From: CBDFKQ01 sp965248855
GTDB lineage: Bacteria; Bacteroidota; Bacteroidia; Cytophagales; 172606-1
NCBI GenBank assembly: GCA_965248855.1
Contig: CBDFKQ010000025.1
Location: 21,946-85,945 of the forward strand
Length of the DNA stretch: 64,000 nt
Direction: 5' to 3'
Below are positions 41,719 through 50,002 of the stretch, piece after piece; positions within the stretch are counted from its first letter, which is position 1, and each line of letters starts with the position of its first letter. The notes beneath the pieces are model-generated. The model worked only from the letters and a program-made list of their open reading frames with translations, was not told where the DNA came from and did not search any database. Both the position numbers and the translations under genes were made by a program.

Positions 41719-42261
41719 TTAATATGGGTCTGGGGGGCTTTTTCTAAAATATTCTTCAGCGGTTTTATAGGGCTCAAAAAGCTTTTCCACTTCCTTATCA
41801 ACTGCTTTTTTGATTTTGTCCACAATTACACCGGCAAAATTTGGCTTCTTGATAGAGATATAGGGATTGTTCTTTGAGGGTTCGAGGAGTTGGAGCAGTT
41901 CAGCGTTAATGGTGATTTCCAATCCTGAATAAAAGCGGCCTTTCATCTTTTCGTAAAAGGAGCGTTGGCAGGTTTTGATAAGGTCAAATTTTTTTAACCG
42001 TTGGATTAAATTATAAATGGTTTTAATGCAGCAGCCTAGTTGTGTCCCTAAATAGGAACAGGTGATGGATATTCTTTCAAGGTCGAAACCTTTGCGGTTA
42101 CTATAGGCCACAATCTTTTCAAGTAATTGCAAATCCATTTTCTTTAATCTCCTTTTATCATATCCCGGGAACTCTTCTAAAGTATTATTCAATTGGTCGC
42201 GAAATTTTGCCAGTTGGAACTGGAAAATATCGAGGAACTTTGTTTTTTTTAAACCTTGCAT
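41719..42261 (-). CDS. Winged-helix protein, candidate replication initiator/regulator
   Basis: 180 residues. The centre (about 50-105) is a winged-helix/HTH pattern with a Leu-rich start (ERISITCSYLGTQLGCCIKTIYNLIQRL, positions 60-87 by eye). The C-terminal ~50 residues are charged and helical. Replication initiators and phage transcription regulators use such folds. It lies between a terminator-like hairpin upstream and a GC-rich structured gap downstream. No catalytic motif is seen, so any replication role would depend on host enzymes. Confidence 0.5.
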   Translation of the reverse strand: MQGLKKTKFLDIFQFQLAKFRDQLNNTLEEFPGYDKRRLKKMDLQLLEKIVAYSNRKGFDLERISITCSYLGTQLGCCIKTIYNLIQRLKKFDLIKTCQRSFYEKMKGRFYSGLEITINAELLQLLEPSKNNPYISIKKPNFAGVIVDKIKKAVDKEVEKLFEPYKTAEEYFRKSPPDPY

Positions 42262-42296
42262 AGGTGTCTGTTTTAGGGTGGTTAGTCTGGTTTAGA

Positions 42297-42331
42297 ATGG
42301 GCAGGGCATAATTGCCCTGCCCATTTTTTTT
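42297..42331. terminator. Perfect 12-bp hairpin with T tract
   Basis: ATGGGCAGGGCA (42297-42308) pairs perfectly with TGCCCTGCCCAT (42313-42324); Ts follow on the + strand. On the minus strand it lies between two genes of the operon and could attenuate transcription. Confidence 0.6.
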
Positions 42332-42560
42332 AGTTTGGCCGGTGATATGCCCGGGCTTTTTTGAAAGTTTCCTTAAGGGAATTAAAGGTTTGAAAAAAAA
42401 TGCTGTCCTTTTCTTGTTTTGAAGCTAACTTTTTAAGATTTTTGACCTGCGAGAGTTTTTTAATCTTAAAAGTGTTAGCTTTTACTAATACTTTTGGATG
42501 CAACGTTTTAGCTCCCTGCACCTCTCCCGGTGTGGGGGCTTTTTGTTTTTGGATGTTCAT
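42330..42560 (-). CDS. Small basic phage protein
   Basis: 76 residues, Lys-rich, mostly helical. It sits between the Cro-like gene and the replication-like gene, directly before a strong hairpin. Not recognised; it may be a small DNA-binding or early protein. Confidence 0.45.
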   Translation of the reverse strand: MNIQKQKAPTPGEVQGAKTLHPKVLVKANTFKIKKLSQVKNLKKLASKQEKDSIFFQTFNSLKETFKKARAYHRPN

Positions 42561-42611
42561 ATAGGTAGTTTAGGGTGATGTGCATTGATTCTATATATAA
42601 TTTAACATTTT

Positions 42612-42690
42612 GTTGGGATTCGAACCTGTGATCCTTCAAGGATTCCAATATTATCTCAGGGCGTGACTCTTAGAGATATTTGTATATGAA
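42612..42690 (-). other. tRNA-like remnant
   Basis: On the minus strand, CAGGTTCGAATCC (T-arm-like) follows CTTGAAG (a loop resembling a TGA anticodon, Ser), but the anticodon stem has only about 3 pairs and the acceptor stem does not close. A degenerate tRNA or att scar is possible; a functional tRNA is not. Confidence 0.25.
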
Positions 42691-42694
42691 TGAT

Positions 42695-42922
42695 TTAATT
42701 AATAGATGTTAATTCAACCATATCCATTGTAAATATTTTGTTGCTGATGCCATAATTTATTAACCACAGCTTTTCTTCAGTTGAAAAACCTGCTTTAAGT
42801 CGTAATTGAAAAGTTCGCAAACTAACTTTAAAGTGTTCACAGTATGCTTTTTTCAATGCAGTCTTACTATTATTTAATAAAGAATAGTAAATATTTTTCT
42901 CAAAATCATAGGTTGCTGACAT
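42695..42922 (-). CDS. Cro-like small HTH regulator
   Basis: 75 residues: a helical DNA-binding domain (ALKKAYCEHFKVSLRTFQLRL region, about 18-40). It is divergent from the repressor at 43053 with a palindromic operator between, so it would be the first early gene of the minus-strand operons. The exact HTH family is uncertain. Confidence 0.6.
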   Translation of the reverse strand: MSATYDFEKNIYYSLLNNSKTALKKAYCEHFKVSLRTFQLRLKAGFSTEEKLWLINYGISNKIFTMDMVELTSIN

Positions 42923-42970
42923 ATTTCTGCTTTATTTTGCGTAATAAATGTATTGTATAGCGCAAATATT

Positions 42971-42990
42971 ATTAACAATTGTTAATTTTG
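42971..42990. promoter_or_regulatory. Palindromic operator overlapping repressor promoter
   Basis: ATTAACAATTGTTAAT (42971-42986) is a perfect 16-base palindrome. It overlaps TAATTTTG (42983-42990), a TAnnTTTG -7 box pointing to the repressor gene 62 bases away. Suits autoregulation. Confidence 0.6.
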
Positions 42991-43052
42991 CAATAATAAC
43001 AGAGAATTAATTTTAACTTCATTTAATTATTATTAAACTAAATAAAATAAAT

Positions 43053-43487
43053 ATGGCGCAAACTAGTGTAAATGAACGAGTTGGAATACTTATAAATCAT
43101 TTTGAAAAAAGCCAAACTAAATTCGCGGAAAAGATTGGTGTATCAGCACCTGGATTACATGAGATTATTGCAGGTCGAAAATCAAAGCCATCATTTGACT
43201 TTCTATGTAAAATAAAAAAAGCTTATGAGAATGTAAACTTAGAGTGGTTAATTACCGGGGAAGGTGAAATGTTGATTCATAAGAAAAATACCAATTACTT
43301 TTCTTATGAAGATGAAATGAACTTTAAAATAGCAATTGCAGAATTAAAAGGCTATTTACGAGGGTCAAATATTGAACTCTTAGGAAAGCTTGAGAAGTTC
43401 TTCCCAAAATCTAAGGCAAGTGAAAAAACGCCAAACCATATTTTACATTTTGCAAACCAAGAAATTGGATTTCTTCAATTTGCGTAA
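43053..43487 (+). CDS. XRE-family repressor (CI-like)
   Basis: 144 residues: an HTH_3 domain (about 8-70, with the EKIGVSAPGLHEIIAG recognition region) and a helical C-terminal part of unknown fold. It is the last gene before attR, transcribed toward it, and divergent from the Cro-like gene. This is the usual lysogeny-switch layout. No LexA-type protease motif is visible, so induction may not be through RecA. Confidence 0.8.
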   Translation: MAQTSVNERVGILINHFEKSQTKFAEKIGVSAPGLHEIIAGRKSKPSFDFLCKIKKAYENVNLEWLITGEGEMLIHKKNTNYFSYEDEMNFKIAIAELKGYLRGSNIELLGKLEKFFPKSKASEKTPNHILHFANQEIGFLQFA

Positions 43488-43505
43488 TATGGTTTCACTT
43501 GCCAT

Positions 43506-43523
43506 ATTGCTTAAATAAGCAAT
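43506..43523. repeat. Perfect 8-bp inverted repeat between repressor and attR
   Basis: ATTGCTTA / TAAGCAAT with a 2-base loop; possible integrase core or accessory site. Confidence 0.4.
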
Positions 43524-43541
43524 GCGGCGCGAAAACACGAC

Positions 43542-43555
43542 CCCAGCGGGATCAC
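43542..43555. other. attR core (exact copy of tRNA-Lys 3' end)
   Basis: CCCAGCGGGATCAC matches 3736-3749 exactly. Behind it the hairpin (43575-43611), part of the direct-repeat motif (43654-43666) and an integrase remnant reappear. Confidence 0.85.
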
Positions 43556-43715
43556 TTTAATACCCAAATTCCCTATTTAGAGGTTTATCATTTTTTAATA
43601 AGCCTCTAAATCCTAATTATCCCCCCTGCCGGCCTATAAAATTTTTATTCTTTATCGCTTGCTAACATAAGCATGATTTAAATAAACAACTCAGGCTAAT
43701 ATATTATGTAAAAAA

Positions 43716-43900
43716 ATTTCAATTTTTTTGGTTGCGAAAAAACAGAAAAGAAAATCACCTGTGTACCCTTGCAATGGATAATAATAAAACCGAATTATCC
43801 TGTAATATTGGCTGTGATCCGGTAAAAGAAACGGGAATACAGAATTTTAAAAGCATCTAAACCATTCTCCCACATTGGAGCGGATTTGTTAATTAAAGAA
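43716..43900 (+). pseudogene. Remnant of a second tyrosine integrase
   Basis: The DNA from 43556 matches the sequence behind attL, and 43716-43870 matches the first ~50 codons of the integrase at 3930, with ATG changed to ATT and many stops and indels. The remainder of the gene and the far att site are gone. This is what is left of a second element in tandem at the same tRNA. No gene is visible between it and 44010. Confidence 0.75.
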
Positions 43901-44009
43901 AATCAAAATTAAATAATTGAATACTTGAAGGGATAATTTCTAAAATCCAAACTACCTCGCTATATTTCATTTAGAACCAAGGAGATTTACATTTTTGTAA
44001 ACATTAATT

Positions 44010-45281
44010 CTAAGTTTTTTGTTTTTTCTTTTTAGCAGCAGGAAATAAAATATTATTTAATATCAACCTATATCCGGGAGAATTTGGATGAAGATTTAAA
44101 TCTGTTGCCTCTTCGCCTACCAGATGTTGGTAATCTTCCGGATCATGACCACCATAAAATGTCCAGGTACCTTTACCAAATAAACCATGAAGGTATCTTG
44201 CTTCTTTTGCTGAAGCAGTCTCTCCCATCACTACAACTTCGGGCTTTAAATATGCTTTTTTAAATGCTGTAGTCTGGCCTAAAAATCCTTTAATAACATG
44301 TGTATGATTTTGTGTTAACATGGTAGGAATAGGATCCCACTTTGCCGAAAATTTAAATAGGGTAAAGTAATCGTTATTTTCATTTAAACCTCTTTCAAAT
44401 TGCTGATTATCAATAGATGAATATTCGTAATCATATGGATTGCGACTAATAATAAAATTATGGAAGGCGAAGCAATCTTTAAAATTAAGCTTTTGTTGTG
44501 CCTGATGGTCTGCCGGATCGCCGTCAAACATACTTTCGCAAATATCTACACCATCTGCAGCCAAGGCTATATCATATGTATCGGCAGCTGAACACATGGC
44601 AAATATAAAGCCTCCGCCTCCACAAAATTCTCGAATCTTTTTTACTACAGCCAACTTTAATTGGGATACTTTTGAGAAACCGTATTTTTTTGCACAGGTT
44701 TCAAATTCCTTTACTTGTTGCACATACCAAGGTGCGTTTCTAAAAGTAGCATAAAACTTTCCATACTGCCCGGTAAAATCCTCATGATGTAAGTGTAGCC
44801 AATCATATTTTGGCAATTTTCCGTCCATTACTTCATCATCAAATATTACTTCATAAGGTATTTCTGCATAACCTAATACTAATGTTACTGCATCATCCCA
44901 AGGTTGTTTACTTTTAGGTGAATAAACAGCAACTTTTGGGGGTTTTTCAAGTTTCATAACGTCCATATTGCTTTCAGTATTATTAATTTCACTAATAATC
45001 TGTGCCTGCTGAGCGTCTGAAATAACTGTATAACTCACCCCTCTTATGGTTAATTCATTCTCTATCTTTTTAACATGATCACACATAAATGCCCCGCCTC
45101 TGTAATTTAAAAGCCACTTTACTTCTATTTGTTGTGATAAGGTCCAATAAGCAATTCCATAAGCTTTTAAATGATTGGTTTGCGTTTCATCCATAGGTAT
45201 TAATATCTGAGAGGCATTCACCTCCATGGATATTAAAAAGATTACAAAGCCAATAAAAATTGATACATTTTTTAATTTCAT
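44010..45281 (-). CDS. Conserved exported protein, GATase1-like (often labelled asparagine synthetase B)
   Basis: 423 residues with a signal peptide (about 1-23, ending VNA). The body has Rossmann-like alternation and conserved clusters FCGGGGFIFAMCSAADT and HLHHEDFTGQYG. Homologues in Bacteroidota are commonly named asparagine synthetase B, but no PPi-loop (SGGxDS) ATP-binding motif of that enzyme is visible, and the signal peptide argues against cytosolic synthesis. A glutamine-amidotransferase-like/ThuA-like fold is possible. Chromosomal, transcribed toward the island. Confidence 0.7.
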   Translation of the reverse strand: MKLKNVSIFIGFVIFLISMEVNASQILIPMDETQTNHLKAYGIAYWTLSQQIEVKWLLNYRGGAFMCDHVKKIENELTIRGVSYTVISDAQQAQIISEINNTESNMDVMKLEKPPKVAVYSPKSKQPWDDAVTLVLGYAEIPYEVIFDDEVMDGKLPKYDWLHLHHEDFTGQYGKFYATFRNAPWYVQQVKEFETCAKKYGFSKVSQLKLAVVKKIREFCGGGGFIFAMCSAADTYDIALAADGVDICESMFDGDPADHQAQQKLNFKDCFAFHNFIISRNPYDYEYSSIDNQQFERGLNENNDYFTLFKFSAKWDPIPTMLTQNHTHVIKGFLGQTTAFKKAYLKPEVVVMGETASAKEARYLHGLFGKGTWTFYGGHDPEDYQHLVGEEATDLNLHPNSPGYRLILNNILFPAAKKKKQKT

Positions 45282-45472
45282 GATTTCAATATTAATTGAT
45301 CAAAATATAAATATAATTAATTAAAAGCCAATTGATATTTTAATATCTATATATAACATTTTAACCGCTTCTAACATATTATAACTTTTCAATAATAAAT
45401 ATATTATGTTGCATCAATTATAAAACCAATTTAAAAATTAATAAATTTTTAAATTGAATCATTTTTCAGATT

Positions 45473-46711
45473 ATGAATTATTTAGAAAATTTAAAAGAAG
45501 GGGTACGAGCCATACAAGGCAACATGCTCCGAACCGTTCTAACAGCTTCGATTATTGCCATTGGCATAATGGCGTTAGTAGGTATTTTAACAGCCGTTGA
45601 CGCTATTCAAGCATCTGTTAACAGTAATTTATCGGCATTAGGGGCGAATAATTTTGATATCGAAAGCACCCAACCCTGGAGGCGGGCAAGAAGAGGCCTG
45701 GAAGAAAAAACTTTCCCACCTATCAAGTATGAAGAAGCTGTATATTTTAAAGAAAGATTCAATTCTTATAATTCTGTCACTTCAATTTATTCAACAATTA
45801 GTGGTAATGCCGAATTAAAATATAAATCAAAAAAAACAAATCCCAATACTAACATTATCGGTGGTGATGCCGGTTATCTTCAAATAAAATCTTACAACAT
45901 CAAAAAAGGAAGAAACTTTTCAAGTACTGAAATAGAAAAAGGTGCTAATGTTGCCATTTTAGGTGACGAAATTACAGGTACATTATTTGGAAAAGAAGAT
46001 CCGTTAGGAAAAACAATTTCAGCCTCCGGAAATCATTATAAAGTGATTGGAGTTTTAGAAAAATCCGGAAGCCTAATGGGTGGAGGCGGTGCAGATCGTA
46101 TGATTGTTTTACCATTAACCGCTGCCCGTACCTTAGTAACCAACAGAAATGTTACCTACGATATTACTTCATCGGTTAAAAACCCGGTGCAAATGGATGA
46201 TGCCATTGCAGAAGCTACAGGTATTATGCGGCAGATAAGACATGACAGACCGGGCAAAAAAGAGTCTTTCAAAATATCAAAAAGTGATTCAATGTCTTCA
46301 AGTTTAGATCAGGTTGCGGGTTATTTAAGAATCGGAGGCTTTTTGGTTGGTTTTATTACACTTTTAGGTGCTTCGATCGGTTTAATGAATATTATGCTGG
46401 TTTCAGTAACTGAACGAACAAGAGAGATTGGAATTAGAAAGGCATTAGGTGCAACTCCAAAAAGAATACGCCAACAATTCCTTGCCGAAGCTATAATTAT
46501 TTGTCAGCTGGGAGGATTGACAGGCGTGATTATAGGAGTATTATTTGGAAATGGAGTTGCAAAACTTTTAAATAGCAATCATTTTCTAATTCCATGGGGC
46601 TGGACTATTTTTGGATTAATAACATGTAGTGTTGTAGGATTAATTTCCGGTTATTATCCGGCTCATAGAGCTTCAAAATTAGATCCTATAGAGGCCTTAA
46701 GATTTGAATAA
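45473..46711 (+). CDS. MacB/FtsX-type ABC transporter permease
   Basis: 412 residues. One N-terminal membrane helix (about 18-42), a MacB_PCD periplasmic domain (about 45-240), then an FtsX domain with three helices (about 280-305, 335-360, 370-395) and the conserved ERTREIGIRKALGATPKRI stretch (about 305-323). These permeases use an ATPase to drive export or envelope remodelling through periplasmic mechanotransmission. No ATP-binding subunit is adjacent, so it would be encoded elsewhere. Confidence 0.9.
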   Translation: MNYLENLKEGVRAIQGNMLRTVLTASIIAIGIMALVGILTAVDAIQASVNSNLSALGANNFDIESTQPWRRARRGLEEKTFPPIKYEEAVYFKERFNSYNSVTSIYSTISGNAELKYKSKKTNPNTNIIGGDAGYLQIKSYNIKKGRNFSSTEIEKGANVAILGDEITGTLFGKEDPLGKTISASGNHYKVIGVLEKSGSLMGGGGADRMIVLPLTAARTLVTNRNVTYDITSSVKNPVQMDDAIAEATGIMRQIRHDRPGKKESFKISKSDSMSSSLDQVAGYLRIGGFLVGFITLLGASIGLMNIMLVSVTERTREIGIRKALGATPKRIRQQFLAEAIIICQLGGLTGVIIGVLFGNGVAKLLNSNHFLIPWGWTIFGLITCSVVGLISGYYPAHRASKLDPIEALRFE

Positions 46712-46853
46712 AATAAAACATAGTTTATATTTACGTATTACTTTGTAAGTTTAACTTAATTACTCATTTTTACTTTTTATTAACTGATTTTATGTTTTTA
46801 ATATAGAATACAGTGTATATTATTGAGGTGATTTTAAATACCATAAATATCCA

Positions 46854-47633
46854 TTGAAACCTTTTTTTATAATATTATTTTTTATAAGTTTTTATGGGGT
46901 GGTTAAGGGAGACGATCTGGTAATATCGGGTATTTACCATGGACAAAACTTATACATTCAAAATCCTTCTGTAGGTAATAAAGTTTATTGTACCAATGAG
47001 GTTTTTATCAATAATAGAAAGGTGATGTCTAAAATTTCAAGTAGTATTTATGAAATTAACCTTTCGTTTTTTAAAATCTCTGATTCAGTGACAGTGGTAA
47101 TAACCCATAAAAGTGGTTGCACACCGAGGGTTTTAAATTTAGATGTACTTCGCCCGCTGCCTAATTTTCAATTTATTTCTACAAGCATTGATCCGGATGT
47201 TATAAAATGGACTACAACCGGAGAAAGGAAAACCGATACCTATCAGGTTCAATATAATTCAAATAGTACCTGGCTCACATTACAAACAATTTCTGCCAAC
47301 AATACCGGAATATACTCTACACCTATTCAACATAATGTCGGAAATAATACCTATAGAATAAAATATAGCCAGCTTGACGGAAAAGTTTTATATAGTAAAG
47401 AAATGACTTTCGTAGTTAAATTTACTGCAAAGCGATCTGAACCCGTTACGTTTTATCCCAGAAATGTAAATGACAAGATTTATTTTTCAAGGGAAATTCC
47501 TTATGAAATTAGAACCACCACGGGCAGAATCATACGTCGTGGACATGGAAAATCATTAATTGTTGATGACCTCACTACCGGTGTTTACGTTTTGTCATTT
47601 GACAATAAAAAAGAAAGATTTTTTAAAAAGTAA
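46854..47633 (+). CDS. Secreted protein with T9SS type A-like sorting tail
   Basis: 259 residues with TTG as start, since the signal peptide (1-18) begins right there and a stop lies just upstream. The middle (about 95-190) is fibronectin/Ig-like. The last ~65 residues end in TTGVYVLSFDNKKERFFKK-type sequence typical of the Por_Secre_tail sorting domain. Probably a cell-surface or secreted protein; no enzymatic motif. Confidence 0.7.
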   Translation: MKPFFIILFFISFYGVVKGDDLVISGIYHGQNLYIQNPSVGNKVYCTNEVFINNRKVMSKISSSIYEINLSFFKISDSVTVVITHKSGCTPRVLNLDVLRPLPNFQFISTSIDPDVIKWTTTGERKTDTYQVQYNSNSTWLTLQTISANNTGIYSTPIQHNVGNNTYRIKYSQLDGKVLYSKEMTFVVKFTAKRSEPVTFYPRNVNDKIYFSREIPYEIRTTTGRIIRRGHGKSLIVDDLTTGVYVLSFDNKKERFFKK

Positions 47634-48010
47634 TGCTCTACTCTATCGAAATTTTGAATAGCTTTTAAATTTTGCCTGTAAAATTTAAAATATTAATAAT
47701 TTTTTTGCTTCAAAATTTATTTATCGAAAAAAAACATATTTCTATCCTTAAAAATTAAAGACTTATCTAAAAGTCACTATCTATCACTTTCTCATTATTT
47801 ATATTTGTTATGTAAGAAATACTTAACGCAAGTTAGTTTTCTTTCCATAGCTGGTTGAAGGATCTTGGGGTCAAGATTGGTGTTCAACACATCGTCTCCC
47901 CCAGGCATCTTAATTAATATTTGATTGACTAAAATAGTTTTACTACTACTTTTATATAACAAAAAGATCCTGCTATTGCAGGATTTTCTTTTTTTACCAC
48001 CTATCCTCTA
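47634..48010. other. 377-base intergenic region with a terminator and a structured segment
   Basis: AT-rich up to about 47820. 47830-47935 is more GC-rich, with TGGGG and CCCCCA able to pair across 35 bases; it could be a small RNA but has no matching family I can name. A bidirectional terminator closes the gap at 47967. Confidence 0.35.
47967..47984. terminator. Bidirectional terminator
   Basis: ATCCTGC (47967-47973), loop TATT, GCAGGAT (47978-47984), followed by a T-rich run; serves the convergent genes ending at 47633 and 48011. Confidence 0.7.
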
Positions 48011-49681
48011 TTATTTTTTATTACTGTCCACTTTTATTCTTTCCTCCCTGTTTGCTATTTCCCATGCCGTATAAAATACAAGTCTGGTAATTTTTTCCAT
48101 TTTTTTAAAATTTATTTTTTCAACATCATCCGTAGGTTTATGATAATCCTCATGAACCCCATTAAAATAAAAAATTACAGGGATCCCATTTTTTGCAAAA
48201 TTATAATGGTCTGACCGGTAGTAAAAACGATTAGGATCGTTTTCATCGTTATACCTATAATCTAGAGAAAGATTTGAGAATTTTTTATTTGCCTCCTCGC
48301 TTACATTATGCAATTGGCTCGAAAGTTTATCTGATCCTATTAAATAAACGTAATCCGGATTATTTATATGTGTATCATCTAATCGGCCAATCATATCAAT
48401 ATTTAAATCGCAAACTGTATTGGAAAGAAGAAACACAGGGTTTTCGGTATAATATCTTGAGCCCAATAAGCCTTTTTCTTCGCCTGTAACTGTTAAAAAG
48501 AGAATACTTCTGCGAGGCCCGTATCCTAGAGATTTCCCAACGCCAAATGCATCAGCCAATTCAAGTACTGCCGAAGTTCCTGATCCATCATCATCAGCAC
48601 CATTATTAATTTGTCCATCAGGGTTAACTCCTATATGATCATAATGAGAAGAAATAATAATTAATTCATCTTTTTTATCAGATCCTTCAACATAACCTAA
48701 AACGTTTTCTGTTTTAACTGTATCAATTTTTCTTTCAGAGAAAATTTTAACTGAATGATCAGGAATTTTTGCTTTTTTACCATTCGAAATTCTTTTTATT
48801 TCTTTTTTAATTTTTCTTGATTTTATTTTAAATATATTTTTTAAGGCATCCATTCCTTTAATATAAAAAATGCCATTTTCAATAGCAGGCGTTCCATTTT
48901 CATAGGTAAGTACCCCATTTTTTAAATAGGTTGAAGATTGATTAATAAATGAATTAAAGTCTTTTTCATCCTGTATCGCAAAAATTATTTTTGCACCTTT
49001 GGTTCGGGCAAGGCTTGCTTTTTTTCGCCAGTTATTCGCCCAGTCAATACCTTCACTTGTACCGGTTGAAAAATAAATTCCTTTTTTATTTTTTGGTTCG
49101 CCGGCCAATATCAAAACTGCTTTTCCGGTTACGTCTTTATCTTTATAATCTGAATATTTATCTGTTTCAATGCCATATCCAACAAAAGTTACATCTGTTT
49201 CAAATTGACCCGACATGCCGGTATTACCTGTTATGTAAAAATCTTTCAGGTATTCATATTTCGTTTCAGCAGTTTGAATTTCAACTTTTCCCCAACTTCT
49301 TTTAATTAGAAAAAAAGGTTGGTAATAACTTGGCCCTCCTGCATCTTTAGTTGGAACAACCGGTTGCAAACCCGAATAAAAAAAAGAACCTGATATATAA
49401 TTGGCAGCCATTTTTTGACCGGGTTTGCCGGTTTCCCTTCCTTGCATACTATCTGCGGCTATAATATGCAAATGTTTGGACAAATCCTGTTCTGTAATTC
49501 TCTCTGCAAGCTCTTTTGCCTTCGATTGATAATCCATGGCAGGGTTATATTCAGGTACTTTATAAGTAATTTTATTTTCTTTATGTTCCGACTTATTTTT
49601 TTGATGTGTGTTTTTTTGATTTACCTGAGCATTTAAACATAAACCAAATAAAAAAGTTAAAACAATTAATATTTTTTTCAT
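48011..49681 (-). CDS. M28-family zinc peptidase, secreted
   Basis: About 556 residues from ATG 49681, which starts directly with a signal peptide (1-19, ending LNAQ). A Lys-rich linker precedes a PA-like inserted region (about 130-290) and the M28 catalytic domain (about 320-540). Zinc ligands and acids: SSHYDHIG His, NNGADDDGSG Asp, GEEKGLLGS Glu pair, NIDMIGR Asp, DYHKPTDD His. It releases N-terminal amino acids from peptides in the periplasm or outside. Substrate unknown. Confidence 0.9.
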   Translation of the reverse strand: MKKILIVLTFLFGLCLNAQVNQKNTHQKNKSEHKENKITYKVPEYNPAMDYQSKAKELAERITEQDLSKHLHIIAADSMQGRETGKPGQKMAANYISGSFFYSGLQPVVPTKDAGGPSYYQPFFLIKRSWGKVEIQTAETKYEYLKDFYITGNTGMSGQFETDVTFVGYGIETDKYSDYKDKDVTGKAVLILAGEPKNKKGIYFSTGTSEGIDWANNWRKKASLARTKGAKIIFAIQDEKDFNSFINQSSTYLKNGVLTYENGTPAIENGIFYIKGMDALKNIFKIKSRKIKKEIKRISNGKKAKIPDHSVKIFSERKIDTVKTENVLGYVEGSDKKDELIIISSHYDHIGVNPDGQINNGADDDGSGTSAVLELADAFGVGKSLGYGPRRSILFLTVTGEEKGLLGSRYYTENPVFLLSNTVCDLNIDMIGRLDDTHINNPDYVYLIGSDKLSSQLHNVSEEANKKFSNLSLDYRYNDENDPNRFYYRSDHYNFAKNGIPVIFYFNGVHEDYHKPTDDVEKINFKKMEKITRLVFYTAWEIANREERIKVDSNKK

Positions 49682-49785
49682 CGTATTTTTATTTAGAAAT
49701 ATTGTCATCCGACTAATTTTTAAAATTAATAAAAAGCTGCGTTTCAATGCTATTTATGATAGAATTATTTATCATTGAGATTTTC

Positions 49786-49821
49786 AATTATGAGTTTATC
49801 GATATTGATAAACTCATAATT
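49786..49821. repeat. Intergenic palindrome, copy 1
   Basis: AATTATGAGTTTATC / GATAAACTCATAATT with 6-base centre, in the divergent gap between the M28 gene and hemB. The same palindrome recurs at 54764-54791. Confidence 0.65.
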
Positions 49822-49973
49822 TTAAAATTTCATTTTTGTTTTTTATAGTTTTTATACAAAACGTAAAATTTTGTAGAATAATTAACTGTTAACCACCCGA
49901 AAAAGAAGATATATTTTTAATATGCTTTACATATTTTAAAAAATTTCGTGTTTTTGCCTTTACATTTTATAAT

Positions 49974-49981
49974 TACTTTTG
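49974..49981 (+). promoter_or_regulatory. hemB -7 box (TACTTTTG)
   Basis: TAnnTTTG match with TTTG at 49953-49956 (17-base spacing). It overlaps the upstream TTG codon and so supports ATG 50003 as hemB start. Confidence 0.55.
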
Positions 49982-50002
49982 AAAAAAAATAAAAAATATT
50001 TT

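Larger units (their letters stand above)
3736..43555. mobile_element. 40 kb tRNA-Lys-integrated element (candidate tailless temperate phage with cargo)
   Basis: It is bounded by exact 14-base repeats CCCAGCGGGATCAC (3736-3749 at the tRNA 3' end, and 43542-43555). The integrase sits directly inside the left repeat and a CI-like repressor directly inside the right one, so in the circular form int and repressor would be neighbours, as in many temperate phages. The contents are an RHS/LRR cargo block, a minus-strand virion/lysis block, a PARIS-like defence gene and small replication/regulation genes. The boundaries are strong. That the whole 40 kb moves as one unit, rather than as nested elements, is inferred. 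Confidence 0.75.

Noticed and set aside
44010..45281. Asparagine synthetase B function
   Set aside because: No ATP pyrophosphatase motif, and a signal peptide is present; only the habitual family label supports it.
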